The notes: a model not told the origin generated them from the letters alone. 5,252 nt of DNA from Ectopseudomonas composti (GCA_946886245.1 CAMPIF010000347.1:1-5252), one strand, 5' to 3'. Positions 1 to 4,795 are shown, counted from the stretch's first letter. Made by a program: numbers and translations.

Positions 1-90
1 CCCTAGGGTGGCGTCAGTTTCAGCATCGAGGCATCGAATATGCAGGAGCGGCGCTCCGCCGCGAACCTGGGGGACACGCACTTGAAAGCT

Positions 91-102
91 CGCCCCGGGG
101 CG
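91..102. repeat. 12-bp perfect GC palindrome downstream of galU
   Basis: CGCCCCGGGGCG is its own reverse complement. It lies about 55 bases past the galU stop codon in the 156 bases at the left edge, where I see no gene. A second small dyad, GGAGC-GGC-GCTCC, lies near 46-58. Neither is followed by a T run, so neither looks like an intrinsic terminator. The function is unknown and chance occurrence in GC-rich DNA is quite possible. Confidence 0.3.
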
Positions 103-120
103 GGCCGCCTGCGAACGGCT

Positions 121-163
121 GTTCTGATAGGCGCGTTTCGTTGACCTACGGGCGTATCAGAAC
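121..163 (-). repeat. 9-bp inverted repeat spanning the galU stop codon
   Basis: GTTCTGATA at 121-129 is the exact reverse complement of TATCAGAAC at 155-163, with 25 bases between them. Two more GC pairs can form inside the stem after one mismatch. The right arm contains the galU stop codon (157-159). In the galU mRNA this would fold at the very 3' end of the coding region. No U run follows, so it is not a classical intrinsic terminator. It could protect the 3' end, mark a Rho-dependent end, or be a protein-binding dyad. Confidence 0.4.
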
Positions 164-996
164 GCCTTGCCGGTCTTGTACAGGTGCTCGAAGCAGAAAT
201 TGGTCGCGTCGATGTAACCCTCGGCGCTACCGCAGTCGAAACGCTGGCCCTTGAACTTGTACGCCATCACGCAGCCCTGCTGGGCCTGGCGCATCAGCGC
301 GTCGGTGATCTGGATCTCGCCACCCTTGCCCGGCGGCGTGCTGCGGATCAGGTCGAAGATGTCCGGGGTGAGGATGTAGCGGCCGATGATCGCCAGGTTC
401 GACGGCGCGTCTTCGGGCTTGGGTTTCTCCACCATGTTGCTGACGCGGTAGATGTCATCGCGGATCATCTCGCCAGCGATCACGCCGTATTTGTATGTTT
501 CGTCCTTCGGCACTTCCTGAATCGCCACGATGGAGCAGCGGAACTGGTTGTACAGCTTGACCATCTGCGCCAGCACGCTATCGCCTTCCAGGTTCAGGCA
601 CAGGTCGTCGGCCAGTACCACGGCGAACGGCTCGTCACCGATCAGCGGCTGACCGCAGAGGATGGCGTGGCCCAGGCCTTTCATCTCGACCTGACGGGTG
701 TAGGAGAAGCTGCACTCGTCGATCAGACGACGAATGCCAACCAGGTACTTCTCCTTGTCGGTGCCCTTGATCTGGTGTTCGAGCTCGTAGCTCACGTCAA
801 AGTGGTCTTCCAGCGCGCGCTTGCCGCGCCCCGTGACGATGGAGATCTGGTTGAGGCCAGCCTCGAGTGCCTCTTCAACCCCGTATTGAATCAGTGGCTT
901 GTTCACCACCGGCAACATTTCCTTGGGCATAGCCTTGGTAGCAGGCAGAAAGCGCGTGCCGTAGCCGGCAGCGGGGAACAGGCATTTCTTGATCAT
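157..996 (-). CDS. galU: UTP--glucose-1-phosphate uridylyltransferase GalU
   Basis: This cytoplasmic enzyme joins UTP and glucose-1-phosphate to give UDP-glucose and pyrophosphate, supplying glucosyl and glucuronosyl donors for LPS core, exopolysaccharide and trehalose. The 279 residues match the family's usual length. The N-terminal nucleotide-binding signature AAGYGTRFLPATKAMPKEML lies at residues 9-28. Other family motifs are LADD (128-131, metal and nucleotide site), VEKP (189-192), GGEIQITDA (225-233) and FDCG (253-256). The ATG at 996 is preceded by AGGGAG four bases upstream, and the protein begins at the typical MIKKCLFPAAG. It lies 42 bases downstream of ugd on the same strand, so the two are probably co-transcribed and act in successive steps. 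No separate promoter is obvious in the 42-base gap. The reading frame is intact. Confidence 0.97.
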   Translation of the reverse strand: MIKKCLFPAAGYGTRFLPATKAMPKEMLPVVNKPLIQYGVEEALEAGLNQISIVTGRGKRALEDHFDVSYELEHQIKGTDKEKYLVGIRRLIDECSFSYTRQVEMKGLGHAILCGQPLIGDEPFAVVLADDLCLNLEGDSVLAQMVKLYNQFRCSIVAIQEVPKDETYKYGVIAGEMIRDDIYRVSNMVEKPKPEDAPSNLAIIGRYILTPDIFDLIRSTPPGKGGEIQITDALMRQAQQGCVMAYKFKGQRFDCGSAEGYIDATNFCFEHLYKTGKAF

Positions 997-1038
997 GGGA
1001 CTCCCTAGTGGGGACGGTTGGAATGCGCGCCCAGTCTA

Positions 1039-2400
1039 TCAAGCCGCGCTGGCCTTACAACTGCCGCTTGCAGGTCGTCCGATGCCGCGATAGAGAAAAC
1101 CCAGCTCCGCCAGCTGATCGGCGTCATAGATATTACGTCCGTCGAACAGCACCGGCATGCGCATCGCACCGCGAATACGCGGGAAGTCCGGCTGACGGAA
1201 CTGCTTCCACTCCGTCACCAGCACCAGCGCATCGGCACCCTGGGCGACGGCATAGGGGGATTCACTCAGCACCAGTTGCCCCGCCGCGATGGCCGATGGA
1301 TAACGTGCAGCCACAGCGGCCGTGGCGGCCGGATCGCAAGCCTGCACCTTGGCGCCGGCGGTCAGCAGTGCGTCGAGCAGCACCAAGCTGGGCGCTTCAC
1401 GCAGATCGTCAGTACCAGGCTTGAATGCCAGCCCCCAGAGCGCGACGACCCGCCCCTGCAAGTGGCCATTGAAATGCTCGCGCAAGGCCTGGAACAGCAG
1501 CGTCTTCTGCAGCGCATTGCGCGCCTCGACTGCACGCAGGATTCCAGGTTCGATGCCCTCGTGCTCGGCCGTACGGATCAGCGCCTTCACGTCCTTGGGA
1601 AAGCACGAGCCGCCGTAGCCGCAGCCGGCATAGATGAAGTGCGTACCGATACGCCGGTCGCTGCCGATGCCACGCCGCACCTCCTCGATATCCACACCCA
1701 GCCGCGCGCAGATACCCGCCATCTCGTTGATGAAGGAAATCTTGGTCGCCAGAAAGGCATTGGCCGCGTACTTGCTGAACTCTGCGGCGCGCACGCCCAT
1801 GCACAACAGGCGGTCGTGATTGCGCAGAAAGGGCGCATACAGCCGGCGCAGCAGCTCGCGCCCACGTTCCTCGTCACAGCCGACGATCACCCGGTCGGGG
1901 CGCATGAAGTCCTCGACTGCAGAACCTTCCTTGAGAAACTCCGGATTGCTCGCCACGGTCACCCGCGCCCGCTGTTCCCGACGCGCCAGGCCAGCGTTGA
2001 TGCGCTGCGCCACACGCTCGGCGGTGCCCACCGGCACCGTGGATTTGTCCACGACCAGACAGGCATGATCGAGTCGTTCACCCAGCTCGTCGGCAACCGC
2101 TAGGACATGACTCAGGTCGGCCGAACCGTCCTCGCCACTGGGCGTGCCCACCGCGATGAAGATGACCTCGGCACGGCGAATGCCGGCCTTCAGCTGCGAG
2201 GTGAAACTGAGCTGCCCGCCGGCCAGCTGCGCCTTGAGCATCGCCTCCAGGCCAGGTTCATAGATCGGCACTTCTCCTCGCGAAAGCATCGCGACGCGCT
2301 GCGGATCTCGCTCGACGCAGACCACCTGATTGCCCATCTCGGCAAAACAGGTCGCCGTCACCAAACCTACGTATCCTGCTCCAATCACGCATATCTGCAT
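1039..2400 (-). CDS. ugd: UDP-glucose 6-dehydrogenase
   Basis: This enzyme oxidises UDP-glucose twice with NAD+ to give UDP-glucuronate, the precursor of acidic polysaccharides and of aminoarabinose for lipid A. The 453 residues fit the family. A Rossmann fold opens with GAGYVG at 7-12, followed by Glu30 at the end of the second strand, where it should bind the adenosine ribose. NPEFLKEGSA starts at Asn152. Lys210 and Asn214 lie in EFSKYAANAF, and Lys220 follows. The catalytic cysteine is Cys266 in GYGGSCFPKD. The C-terminal UDP-binding domain has GLAFKPGTDDLREAPS, with Lys307 and Asp312. I chose the ATG at 2400 because it gives the standard MQICVIGAGYVG start and has AGAGGA seven bases upstream. 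A longer frame from 2514 adds 38 unrelated residues. It is the first gene of a two-gene operon with galU, its substrate supplier. Confidence 0.96.
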   Translation of the reverse strand: MQICVIGAGYVGLVTATCFAEMGNQVVCVERDPQRVAMLSRGEVPIYEPGLEAMLKAQLAGGQLSFTSQLKAGIRRAEVIFIAVGTPSGEDGSADLSHVLAVADELGERLDHACLVVDKSTVPVGTAERVAQRINAGLARREQRARVTVASNPEFLKEGSAVEDFMRPDRVIVGCDEERGRELLRRLYAPFLRNHDRLLCMGVRAAEFSKYAANAFLATKISFINEMAGICARLGVDIEEVRRGIGSDRRIGTHFIYAGCGYGGSCFPKDVKALIRTAEHEGIEPGILRAVEARNALQKTLLFQALREHFNGHLQGRVVALWGLAFKPGTDDLREAPSLVLLDALLTAGAKVQACDPAATAAVAARYPSAIAAGQLVLSESPYAVAQGADALVLVTEWKQFRQPDFPRIRGAMRMPVLFDGRNIYDADQLAELGFLYRGIGRPASGSCKASAA

Positions 2401-2424
2401 CGCAGCATCCTCTCGGCCTTTGCT

Positions 2425-2442
2425 GCGATTGCAACCAATCGC
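2425..2442. promoter_or_regulatory. Perfect 7-4-7 palindrome in the ugd leader
   Basis: GCGATTG, four bases, then CAATCGC form a perfect dyad ending 25 bases before the ugd start codon and about a dozen bases before its Shine-Dalgarno site. Just upstream on the ugd strand are two tandem octamers (TATGACGG 2454-2461 and TATGACGA 2462-2469, written on the plus strand). The dyad could be an operator near the promoter or an mRNA hairpin controlling initiation of ugd. I do not recognise the motif as that of a named regulator. The palindrome is certain, its function is not. Confidence 0.4.
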
Positions 2443-2677
2443 GGTGGCAGCGATATGACGGTATGACGAAACAATGATGACAAGCGCCCCACCGTTTCGG
2501 CAGGTGTTGGCCAATGTGGCTGTAGCTTCGCCGCCATGGCCAAGGGCAGCACCGGCACGTCAGCCGTTTTCGTGCCCCTCGCGGGCTGCTGGCTACAGCC
2601 CACTTCAGCACCCCGGCTTGAAACGGGGCCGTGTCAGGCAGCCAACCGTTCAGGCTAACGACGAAAAAGCCACTTAT

Positions 2678-2736
2678 CGTCACGCCCGCGAAGGCGGGAG
2701 CCTAGAAAACGAGCACCCGCCTGCGCGGGAATGACG
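2678..2736. repeat. REP-like inverted pair (BIME-type element)
   Basis: The left unit begins CGTCACGCCCGCGAAGGCGG. The right unit, read on the minus strand, begins CGTCATTCCCGCGCAGGCGG. The two face each other as arms of about 24 bp with few mismatches around a short AT-rich centre, TAGAAAACGA. Each arm can itself form a CCCGC/GCGGG stem. This is the familiar GTCATTCCCGCG-type dispersed extragenic palindrome found in many proteobacteria. It sits upstream of ugd and downstream of the candidate small RNA terminator. Such elements often bound transcription units and attract mobile elements. Confidence 0.7.
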
Positions 2737-2868
2737 GCTTCTTCAGATTTTCCCTGAAGGAAACGGCTTGCCGCTGCCGAATCCAGGCCAGTGCAGCCCG
2801 CCAACCAGCGATGCTTCGCCAGCCTGCGCGAGCGTGGGTGTGCGGGGCTGGGTTGCAAAAAAACTGGC

Positions 2869-2899
2869 AAAAAAAAGACCAACCATGGAGGTTGGCCTT
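2869..2899 (-). terminator. Intrinsic terminator of the candidate small RNA
   Basis: CCAACC (2879-2884) pairs with GGTTGG (2890-2895) around a five-base loop. After one mismatch the stem extends by three more pairs to 2875 and 2899. On the minus strand it is followed by eight T residues (2876 down to 2869) and, after GCCAG, by seven more (2863 to 2857). The T run exists only for minus-strand transcription. No minus-strand coding region ends within 400 bases upstream, so it most likely ends a non-coding transcript. Confidence 0.8.
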
Positions 2900-3000
2900 G
2901 CCTAATAGAAGTATGAGCTGCACCAACTTTCGTGGAGTGCAGACTTACTATCGCTCTGCTGCATTGCAGGTTCATGACGGCAGCCAGGTTTCCCGGCATC
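2869..3000 (-). ncRNA. Candidate trans-acting small RNA, possibly RgsA/P16-like
   Basis: Reading the minus strand, a compact stem-loop comes first: GCCGGG-AAA-CCTGGC (2997 to 2983), six pairs including one G-U. A second stem-loop follows, CTGCAC/GTGCAG closing a 13-base loop (2942 to 2918). The transcript then ends in a strong stem with a run of eight U, the kind of 3' end bound by Hfq. No protein frame occupies this strand here. About 130 nucleotides is a usual size for such RNAs. Unpaired stretches around 2970-2945 and 2917-2900 could be the pairing regions. From memory the overall arrangement resembles pseudomonad RgsA (P16), an RpoS-dependent RNA linked to peroxide tolerance, but I could not align it. 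I see no clear promoter: AATATT near 3034-3029 is a possible -10 box with no good -35, and no CTATACT-type RpoS box is visible. The 5' end is therefore approximate. It is divergent from the 74-residue gene at 3084. Confidence 0.58.
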
Positions 3001-3083
3001 CATCCGTCCGCTCGCTGATGCATTGCAATATTTCAGAAACACTCGCCAGTTACCTTGCAGCCCTCTAAAACGAGGGTTTCACC

Positions 3084-3308
3084 TTGATTCGCAATGTACG
3101 CAAGACGCTGGACTCCATCGCAGCCAACAACGAGGACGCCGCCTTCGCCTTGATGCGCGCCGCTGAGAACACCCGAGACGAGGTCCTACGCCAGCACATG
3201 CTTCGACTGATTCACCGCCTGAATCAGGACGCTGTAGACCTTCGCATACTGCGCGACGAAGTCTTCAACCCCGCCACCAAGCGTGCCCTGTCAGTCAACA
3301 TTCAGTGA
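3084..3308 (+). CDS. Small conserved-looking hypothetical protein, TTG start
   Basis: I do not recognise this 74-residue protein. It starts with TTG at 3084, with GAGGG seven bases upstream (3072-3076). No in-frame ATG or GTG lies closer, and a stop at 3066-3068 closes the frame above, so TTG is the most sensible start. The sequence is charged and almost wholly helical in appearance, with regularly spaced Leu, Ala and Arg (for example LRQHMLRLIHRLNQ near residues 35-48). It has no cysteine, no membrane segment and no signal peptide. It may form a small helical hairpin or coiled coil. It is transcribed away from the candidate small RNA, and its last 7 bases overlap the tail of the convergent mqsA remnant. 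Its G+C content and codon use resemble the core genes. Confidence 0.7.
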   Translation: MIRNVRKTLDSIAANNEDAAFALMRAAENTRDEVLRQHMLRLIHRLNQDAVDLRILRDEVFNPATKRALSVNIQ

Positions 3309-3580
3309 CCCTTTGTCCCTCCCTTCTCGCTGGAACACCTGCTTTTAGTGATATTGGCGAGCTGACTCCAATTGCCGTCCTGGGCGTTCACCTGCTGGCG
3401 AAACTCGGTCATGGTGCGCATAACGCGCTCGCTCTCAGCCGGTCCAGTCAGGGACTCGCCGCAGGCATCACACCAGTCAGCCGTCACCGCAGTAATTTGG
3501 GTGGTCTGCCCCTTGTAGGTGAAGGACATATCGCGAGTGTCGTGAACCAGTTCCGCCCCGCCGCATACTGGACATTTCAT
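3302..3580 (-). pseudogene. mqsA: MqsA antitoxin, N-terminal zinc domain only (truncated)
   Basis: Full-length MqsA (131 residues in E. coli) neutralises MqsR through its N-terminal zinc domain and represses its own operon through a C-terminal helix-turn-helix domain. This frame has 92 residues. Residues 1-66 align without a gap to the E. coli protein as I recall it. The zinc ligands Cys3, Cys6, Cys37 and Cys40 are all present, as is the hinge FRQQVNA at 60-66. After that the match stops abruptly: residues 67-92 are unrelated and none of the three frames continues the helix-turn-helix region. The DNA-binding and dimerisation half is therefore gone, with a junction near 3380. The ATG at 3580 has AAGGAG eight bases upstream and lies two bases after the toxin stop codon, the normal arrangement. 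The frame is still translatable, so a toxin-binding fragment could be made. Confidence 0.85.
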
Positions 3581-3582
3581 GG

Positions 3583-3877
3583 TCACTTCTCCTTGAAGGA
3601 AATGATCGGCAGATCGGCCACCAGCGTGAACTTCAGGTAGACCTGCCCGAATTCGGTATCGGTCGGTAAACGTCCTGCCAGGTAGTATGATCCGCATCGG
3701 TTGTCATGTTCTTGAAAACGTCGCGACGGCTCAGGGCACTGATGACGGCCAGCATGTCGGCCATCTCCATACCCAGCTCAGCGCCCCTTCCAGGGCTATG
3801 CAGGTGAAGCGATAACACTGATCGGCTACGGCTTGCTTCACCCGCTCAAGCTTGAAATGGGGTTTGCGCTATTCCAT
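3583..3877 (-). pseudogene. mqsR: MqsR mRNA interferase toxin, inactivated by three lesions
   Basis: MqsR is a RelE-fold ribonuclease that cuts mRNA mainly at GCU sites. The gene begins ATG GAA TAG at 3877, so codon 3 (Lys in E. coli MEKR) is a stop. It continues as RKPHFKLERVKQAVADQ, then loses one base near 3782-3787. It reads on as ELGMEMADML through MTTDADHTTWQDVYRP, and loses a second base near 3656-3662. It then ends as QVYLKFTLVADLPIISFKEK. The three segments lie in successive frames, as two one-base deletions predict. Restoring one base at each gives exactly 98 codons, the length of E. coli MqsR, aligned without a gap to the recalled sequence. The catalytic residues Lys56, Gln68 and Tyr81 remain. 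The toxin cannot be made as it stands. It stops two bases before mqsA. Confidence 0.88.
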
Positions 3878-3888
3878 GCCGCATAAAA

Positions 3889-3903
3889 TAAACTTTCAGG
3901 TTA
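3889..3903. promoter_or_regulatory. MqsA-operator-like palindrome upstream of mqsR
   Basis: TAAACT-TTC-AGGTTA is a 6-3-6 dyad with one mismatch. It begins 12 bases upstream of the mqsR start codon. E. coli MqsA binds AACCT-N3-AGGTT-type palindromes in its own promoter. Here one half-site is perfect (AGGTT, 3898-3902) and the other is AAACT instead of AACCT. Position and sequence both fit an autoregulatory operator left over from the intact module. A TATTTT stretch on the minus strand (3891-3886) overlaps its edge and could be the old -10 box. Confidence 0.6.
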
Positions 3904-3923
3904 ATTTCTTTGGGAGAGCACTC

Positions 3924-4088
3924 ATGCCAGACGACAGCCGTACACGATTGCGCAATGAACTGCTTGCCGGTGCCGCCTCCAAACCTGCAAAGCCAGCTGA
4001 CAGCCAGTATTTCAAGCACCTTCGTCATCGCATAACACCCCCAAACGCTAACCAACAAGATCAGGCTGGATCAATTAAACCTTCTTGA
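3924..4088 (+). CDS. 54-residue ORF, possible antitoxin C-terminal fragment
   Basis: The ATG at 3924 has GGGAG seven bases upstream. The frame runs 54 codons to TGA at 4086, divergent from mqsR and sharing its AT-richer spacer. The segment RTRLRNELLAGAASKPAKPA followed by DSQYFKHLRHRI resembles, to my eye, the toxin-binding tail of ParD-type ribbon-helix-helix antitoxins: a helix with LR..L, a small and proline-rich link, then a second short helix. No ribbon-helix-helix domain precedes it, because the DNA upstream is the reversed start of mqsR. The last 17 residues look like non-coding sequence (proline, asparagine and glutamine rich). It could be a broken antitoxin, a small real gene, or a chance frame. 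Confidence 0.35.
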   Translation: MPDDSRTRLRNELLAGAASKPAKPADSQYFKHLRHRITPPNANQQDQAGSIKPS

Positions 4089-4142
4089 GCGCGGTAGCCG
4101 AGCGCACCAAGGAACTGGACGGGTGATCTCGCAGACAAGGGT

Positions 4143-4160
4143 TTTCGGCAGTTGCCGAAA
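4143..4160. repeat. 8-bp inverted repeat near the tRNA terminator
   Basis: TTTCGGCA, two bases, then TGCCGAAA form a perfect dyad. As RNA it would fold with seven pairs and an AGTT-type loop. No T run follows on either strand. It lies 10 bases beyond the tRNA-Ser terminator on the minus strand and may be a back-up 3' structure or an unrelated dyad. Confidence 0.4.
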
Positions 4161-4170
4161 GCCACAAAGC

Positions 4171-4203
4171 AAAAAGCCCTGCAGATTTCCCTGCAGGGCT
4201 TTT
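4171..4203 (-). terminator. Intrinsic terminator of the tRNA-Ser gene
   Basis: AAAAGCCCTGCAG (4172-4184) and CTGCAGGGCTTTT (4191-4203) are exact reverse complements around the six-base loop ATTTCC. On the minus strand the stem ends in five T residues, seven bases after the CCA end of the tRNA. The A and T runs on both sides make it usable in either direction. Confidence 0.92.
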
Positions 4204-4210
4204 GCGAAAG

Positions 4211-4300
4211 TGGCGGTGAAGAAGAGATTCGAACTCTTGATACGGTTTCCCGTATACACACTTTCCAGGCGTGCTCCTTCAACCGCTCGGACACTTCACC
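4211..4300 (-). tRNA. tRNA-Ser (GGA anticodon)
   Basis: The 90-base gene folds as a class II tRNA. The acceptor stem is GGTGAAG (4300-4294) with CTTCACC (4221-4215), discriminator G, and an encoded CCA (4213-4211). The anticodon stem is CACGC/GTGTG around the loop CTGGAAA, with anticodon GGA at 4266-4264 reading UCC and UCU codons. The long variable arm TATACGG-GAAA-CCGTATC is typical of serine tRNAs, and GTTCGAATC marks the T loop. The sequence is very close to E. coli tRNA-Ser(GGA) as I recall it. It has its own promoter upstream and a strong terminator seven bases downstream. Confidence 0.97.
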
Positions 4301-4337
4301 GGATCTCGATTGGCTGTGCAGCCCGTCGAGGTGCGCT

Positions 4338-4378
4338 AATGTAGTCGAATGTTTTCCCGATGGCAAATTTTTTTTAAA
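4338..4378 (-). promoter_or_regulatory. Promoter of the tRNA-Ser gene with A-rich upstream element
   Basis: On the minus strand TTGCCA (4366-4361) and TACATT (4343-4338) are separated by exactly 17 bases, a good sigma-70 pair. The base run after the -10 box, AGCGCACC, is GC-rich, as in promoters under stringent control. Directly upstream of the -35 box is TTTAAAAAAAATT (4378-4366), like an UP element for strong stable-RNA promoters. The start point would lie about 30 bases before the mature tRNA. Confidence 0.8.
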
Positions 4379-4390
4379 GGATTCATGCGC

Positions 4391-4609
4391 TTAAGAGCGC
4401 AGCGAGTTTTCGTCGTGCTCCTCGCCGGGTTGCTCGTCGAAGCGAATGTGGCCGAACAGCAGAAAACCCAGGGACATGAACAGGCCCAAGCCGAATAGCA
4501 GCAGCACCCCGGATGGGCTGCGCAGGTAGAGGGTTTCGCTGAGCACGACCGATGCCAGTAGCAGGCCGATCACGGTGACCATATAAAGGATGGAACAAAG
4601 GGTATTCAT
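4391..4609 (-). CDS. Small two-helix membrane protein, function unknown
   Basis: I do not recognise this 72-residue protein as a named family. It has two hydrophobic segments, about residues 4-23 (LCSILYMVTVIGLLLASVVL) and 33-53 (SGVLLLFGLGLFMSLGFLLF within it), joined by a short loop with one Arg, and an acidic tail, DEQPGEEHDE, at about 58-67. It would sit in the inner membrane as a helical hairpin. I chose the ATG at 4609 because AGGAG lies six to seven bases upstream. A frame extension to 4672 adds 21 polar residues without a better ribosome-binding site. A weak promoter, TTGGTC-17-TTTAAG, may lie in the spacer shared with the divergent crotonase gene. A 5-bp hairpin overlaps the stop codon but has no T run, so transcription may continue into tRNA-Ser. 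Confidence 0.8.
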   Translation of the reverse strand: MNTLCSILYMVTVIGLLLASVVLSETLYLRSPSGVLLLFGLGLFMSLGFLLFGHIRFDEQPGEEHDENSLRS

Positions 4610-4699
4610 GGGCAGCTCCTGCGGTTCGCTGCTCACCTTAAAGGCCTGGCTTTGCGCGCGACCAATTGCCATCCGCCATCGTCGCGATAGGCAAAAACA

Positions 4700-4737
4700 C
4701 TGACCAGCCAGTCAGCCACGGCGCTTTACCAGAGCGC
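4700..4737. promoter_or_regulatory. Two inverted repeats in the divergent spacer before the crotonase gene
   Basis: CTGAC-CAGCCA-GTCAG (4700-4715) is a 5-6-5 dyad, and GCGCT-TTACCAG-AGCGC (4721-4737) is a 5-7-5 dyad. Both lie in the 186-base gap between the divergent small membrane gene and the crotonase gene, where a shared regulator could bind. The first has the look of a TetR-family operator, but I cannot name a regulator. The arms are short enough to arise by chance. Confidence 0.3.
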
Positions 4738-4795
4738 TTCGGCTGAGTACCTTCTGCCCACATTCGCCCCCAAGGCTCTAACAAGGAAAACCGCC

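Larger units (their letters stand above)
2401..2868. other. Intergenic region upstream of ugd without a protein gene
   Basis: I find no frame here with a plausible start, ribosome-binding site and protein-like composition. The region should contain the ugd-galU promoter on the minus strand, but I see no clean pair of -35 and -10 boxes. TTGTCA with TCATAT 19 bases downstream is the least bad candidate. It also holds a palindrome and tandem octamers near ugd, a 9-bp inverted pair GGCTGTAGC (2518-2526) and GCTACAGCC (2592-2600), a small CCCCG/CGGGG stem at 2611-2628, a REP-like element (2678-2736), and a CTTCAG/CTGAAG stem at 2741-2759. Confidence 0.5.

Noticed and set aside
184..1008. Plus-strand 274-codon open frame opposite galU
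   Set aside because: It is the antisense of a strongly supported enzyme gene, has low-complexity Val/Ala/Asp/His composition typical of a GC-rich shadow, and shows no family motif.
1018..2103. Plus-strand 361-codon open frame opposite ugd
   Set aside because: Antisense shadow of ugd; rich in His, Gln, Arg and Ala with no recognisable domain. Length comes from codon bias in the real gene.
2401..2514. Longer start for ugd, adding 38 residues
   Set aside because: The extension has no similarity to the family, and the ATG at 2400 has a good ribosome-binding site and gives the normal N-terminus.
2678..2736. CRISPR-like array suggested by repeated CCCGC/GCGGG blocks
   Set aside because: There are only two units, they face each other rather than repeat head to tail, and no spacers or cas genes are present.
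2655..3023. Minus-strand 122-codon frame across the REP element and small RNA
   Set aside because: It runs through palindromes, a terminator and T runs, and translates to unstructured Arg/Pro/Ser sequence without a ribosome-binding site.
3581..3697. 39-residue N-terminal extension of MqsA from an ATG at 3697
   Set aside because: This stretch is the toxin gene's 3' end read in a wrong frame. The standard MKCPVC start at 3580 has its own Shine-Dalgarno site.
3846..4058. Minus-strand 70-codon frame overlapping the mqsR start
   Set aside because: No family likeness and no convincing ribosome-binding site; it crosses the operator and the mqsR start in another frame.
4082..4129. Short frame ending FLSAVAERTKELDG, protein-like in look
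   Set aside because: Only 15 codons after an in-frame stop, so it might be the 3' remnant of a lost gene, but it is too short to support any call.
4610..4672. Upstream start for the small membrane protein
   Set aside because: Adds 21 polar residues before the first membrane segment and lacks a ribosome-binding site comparable with the one before 4609.
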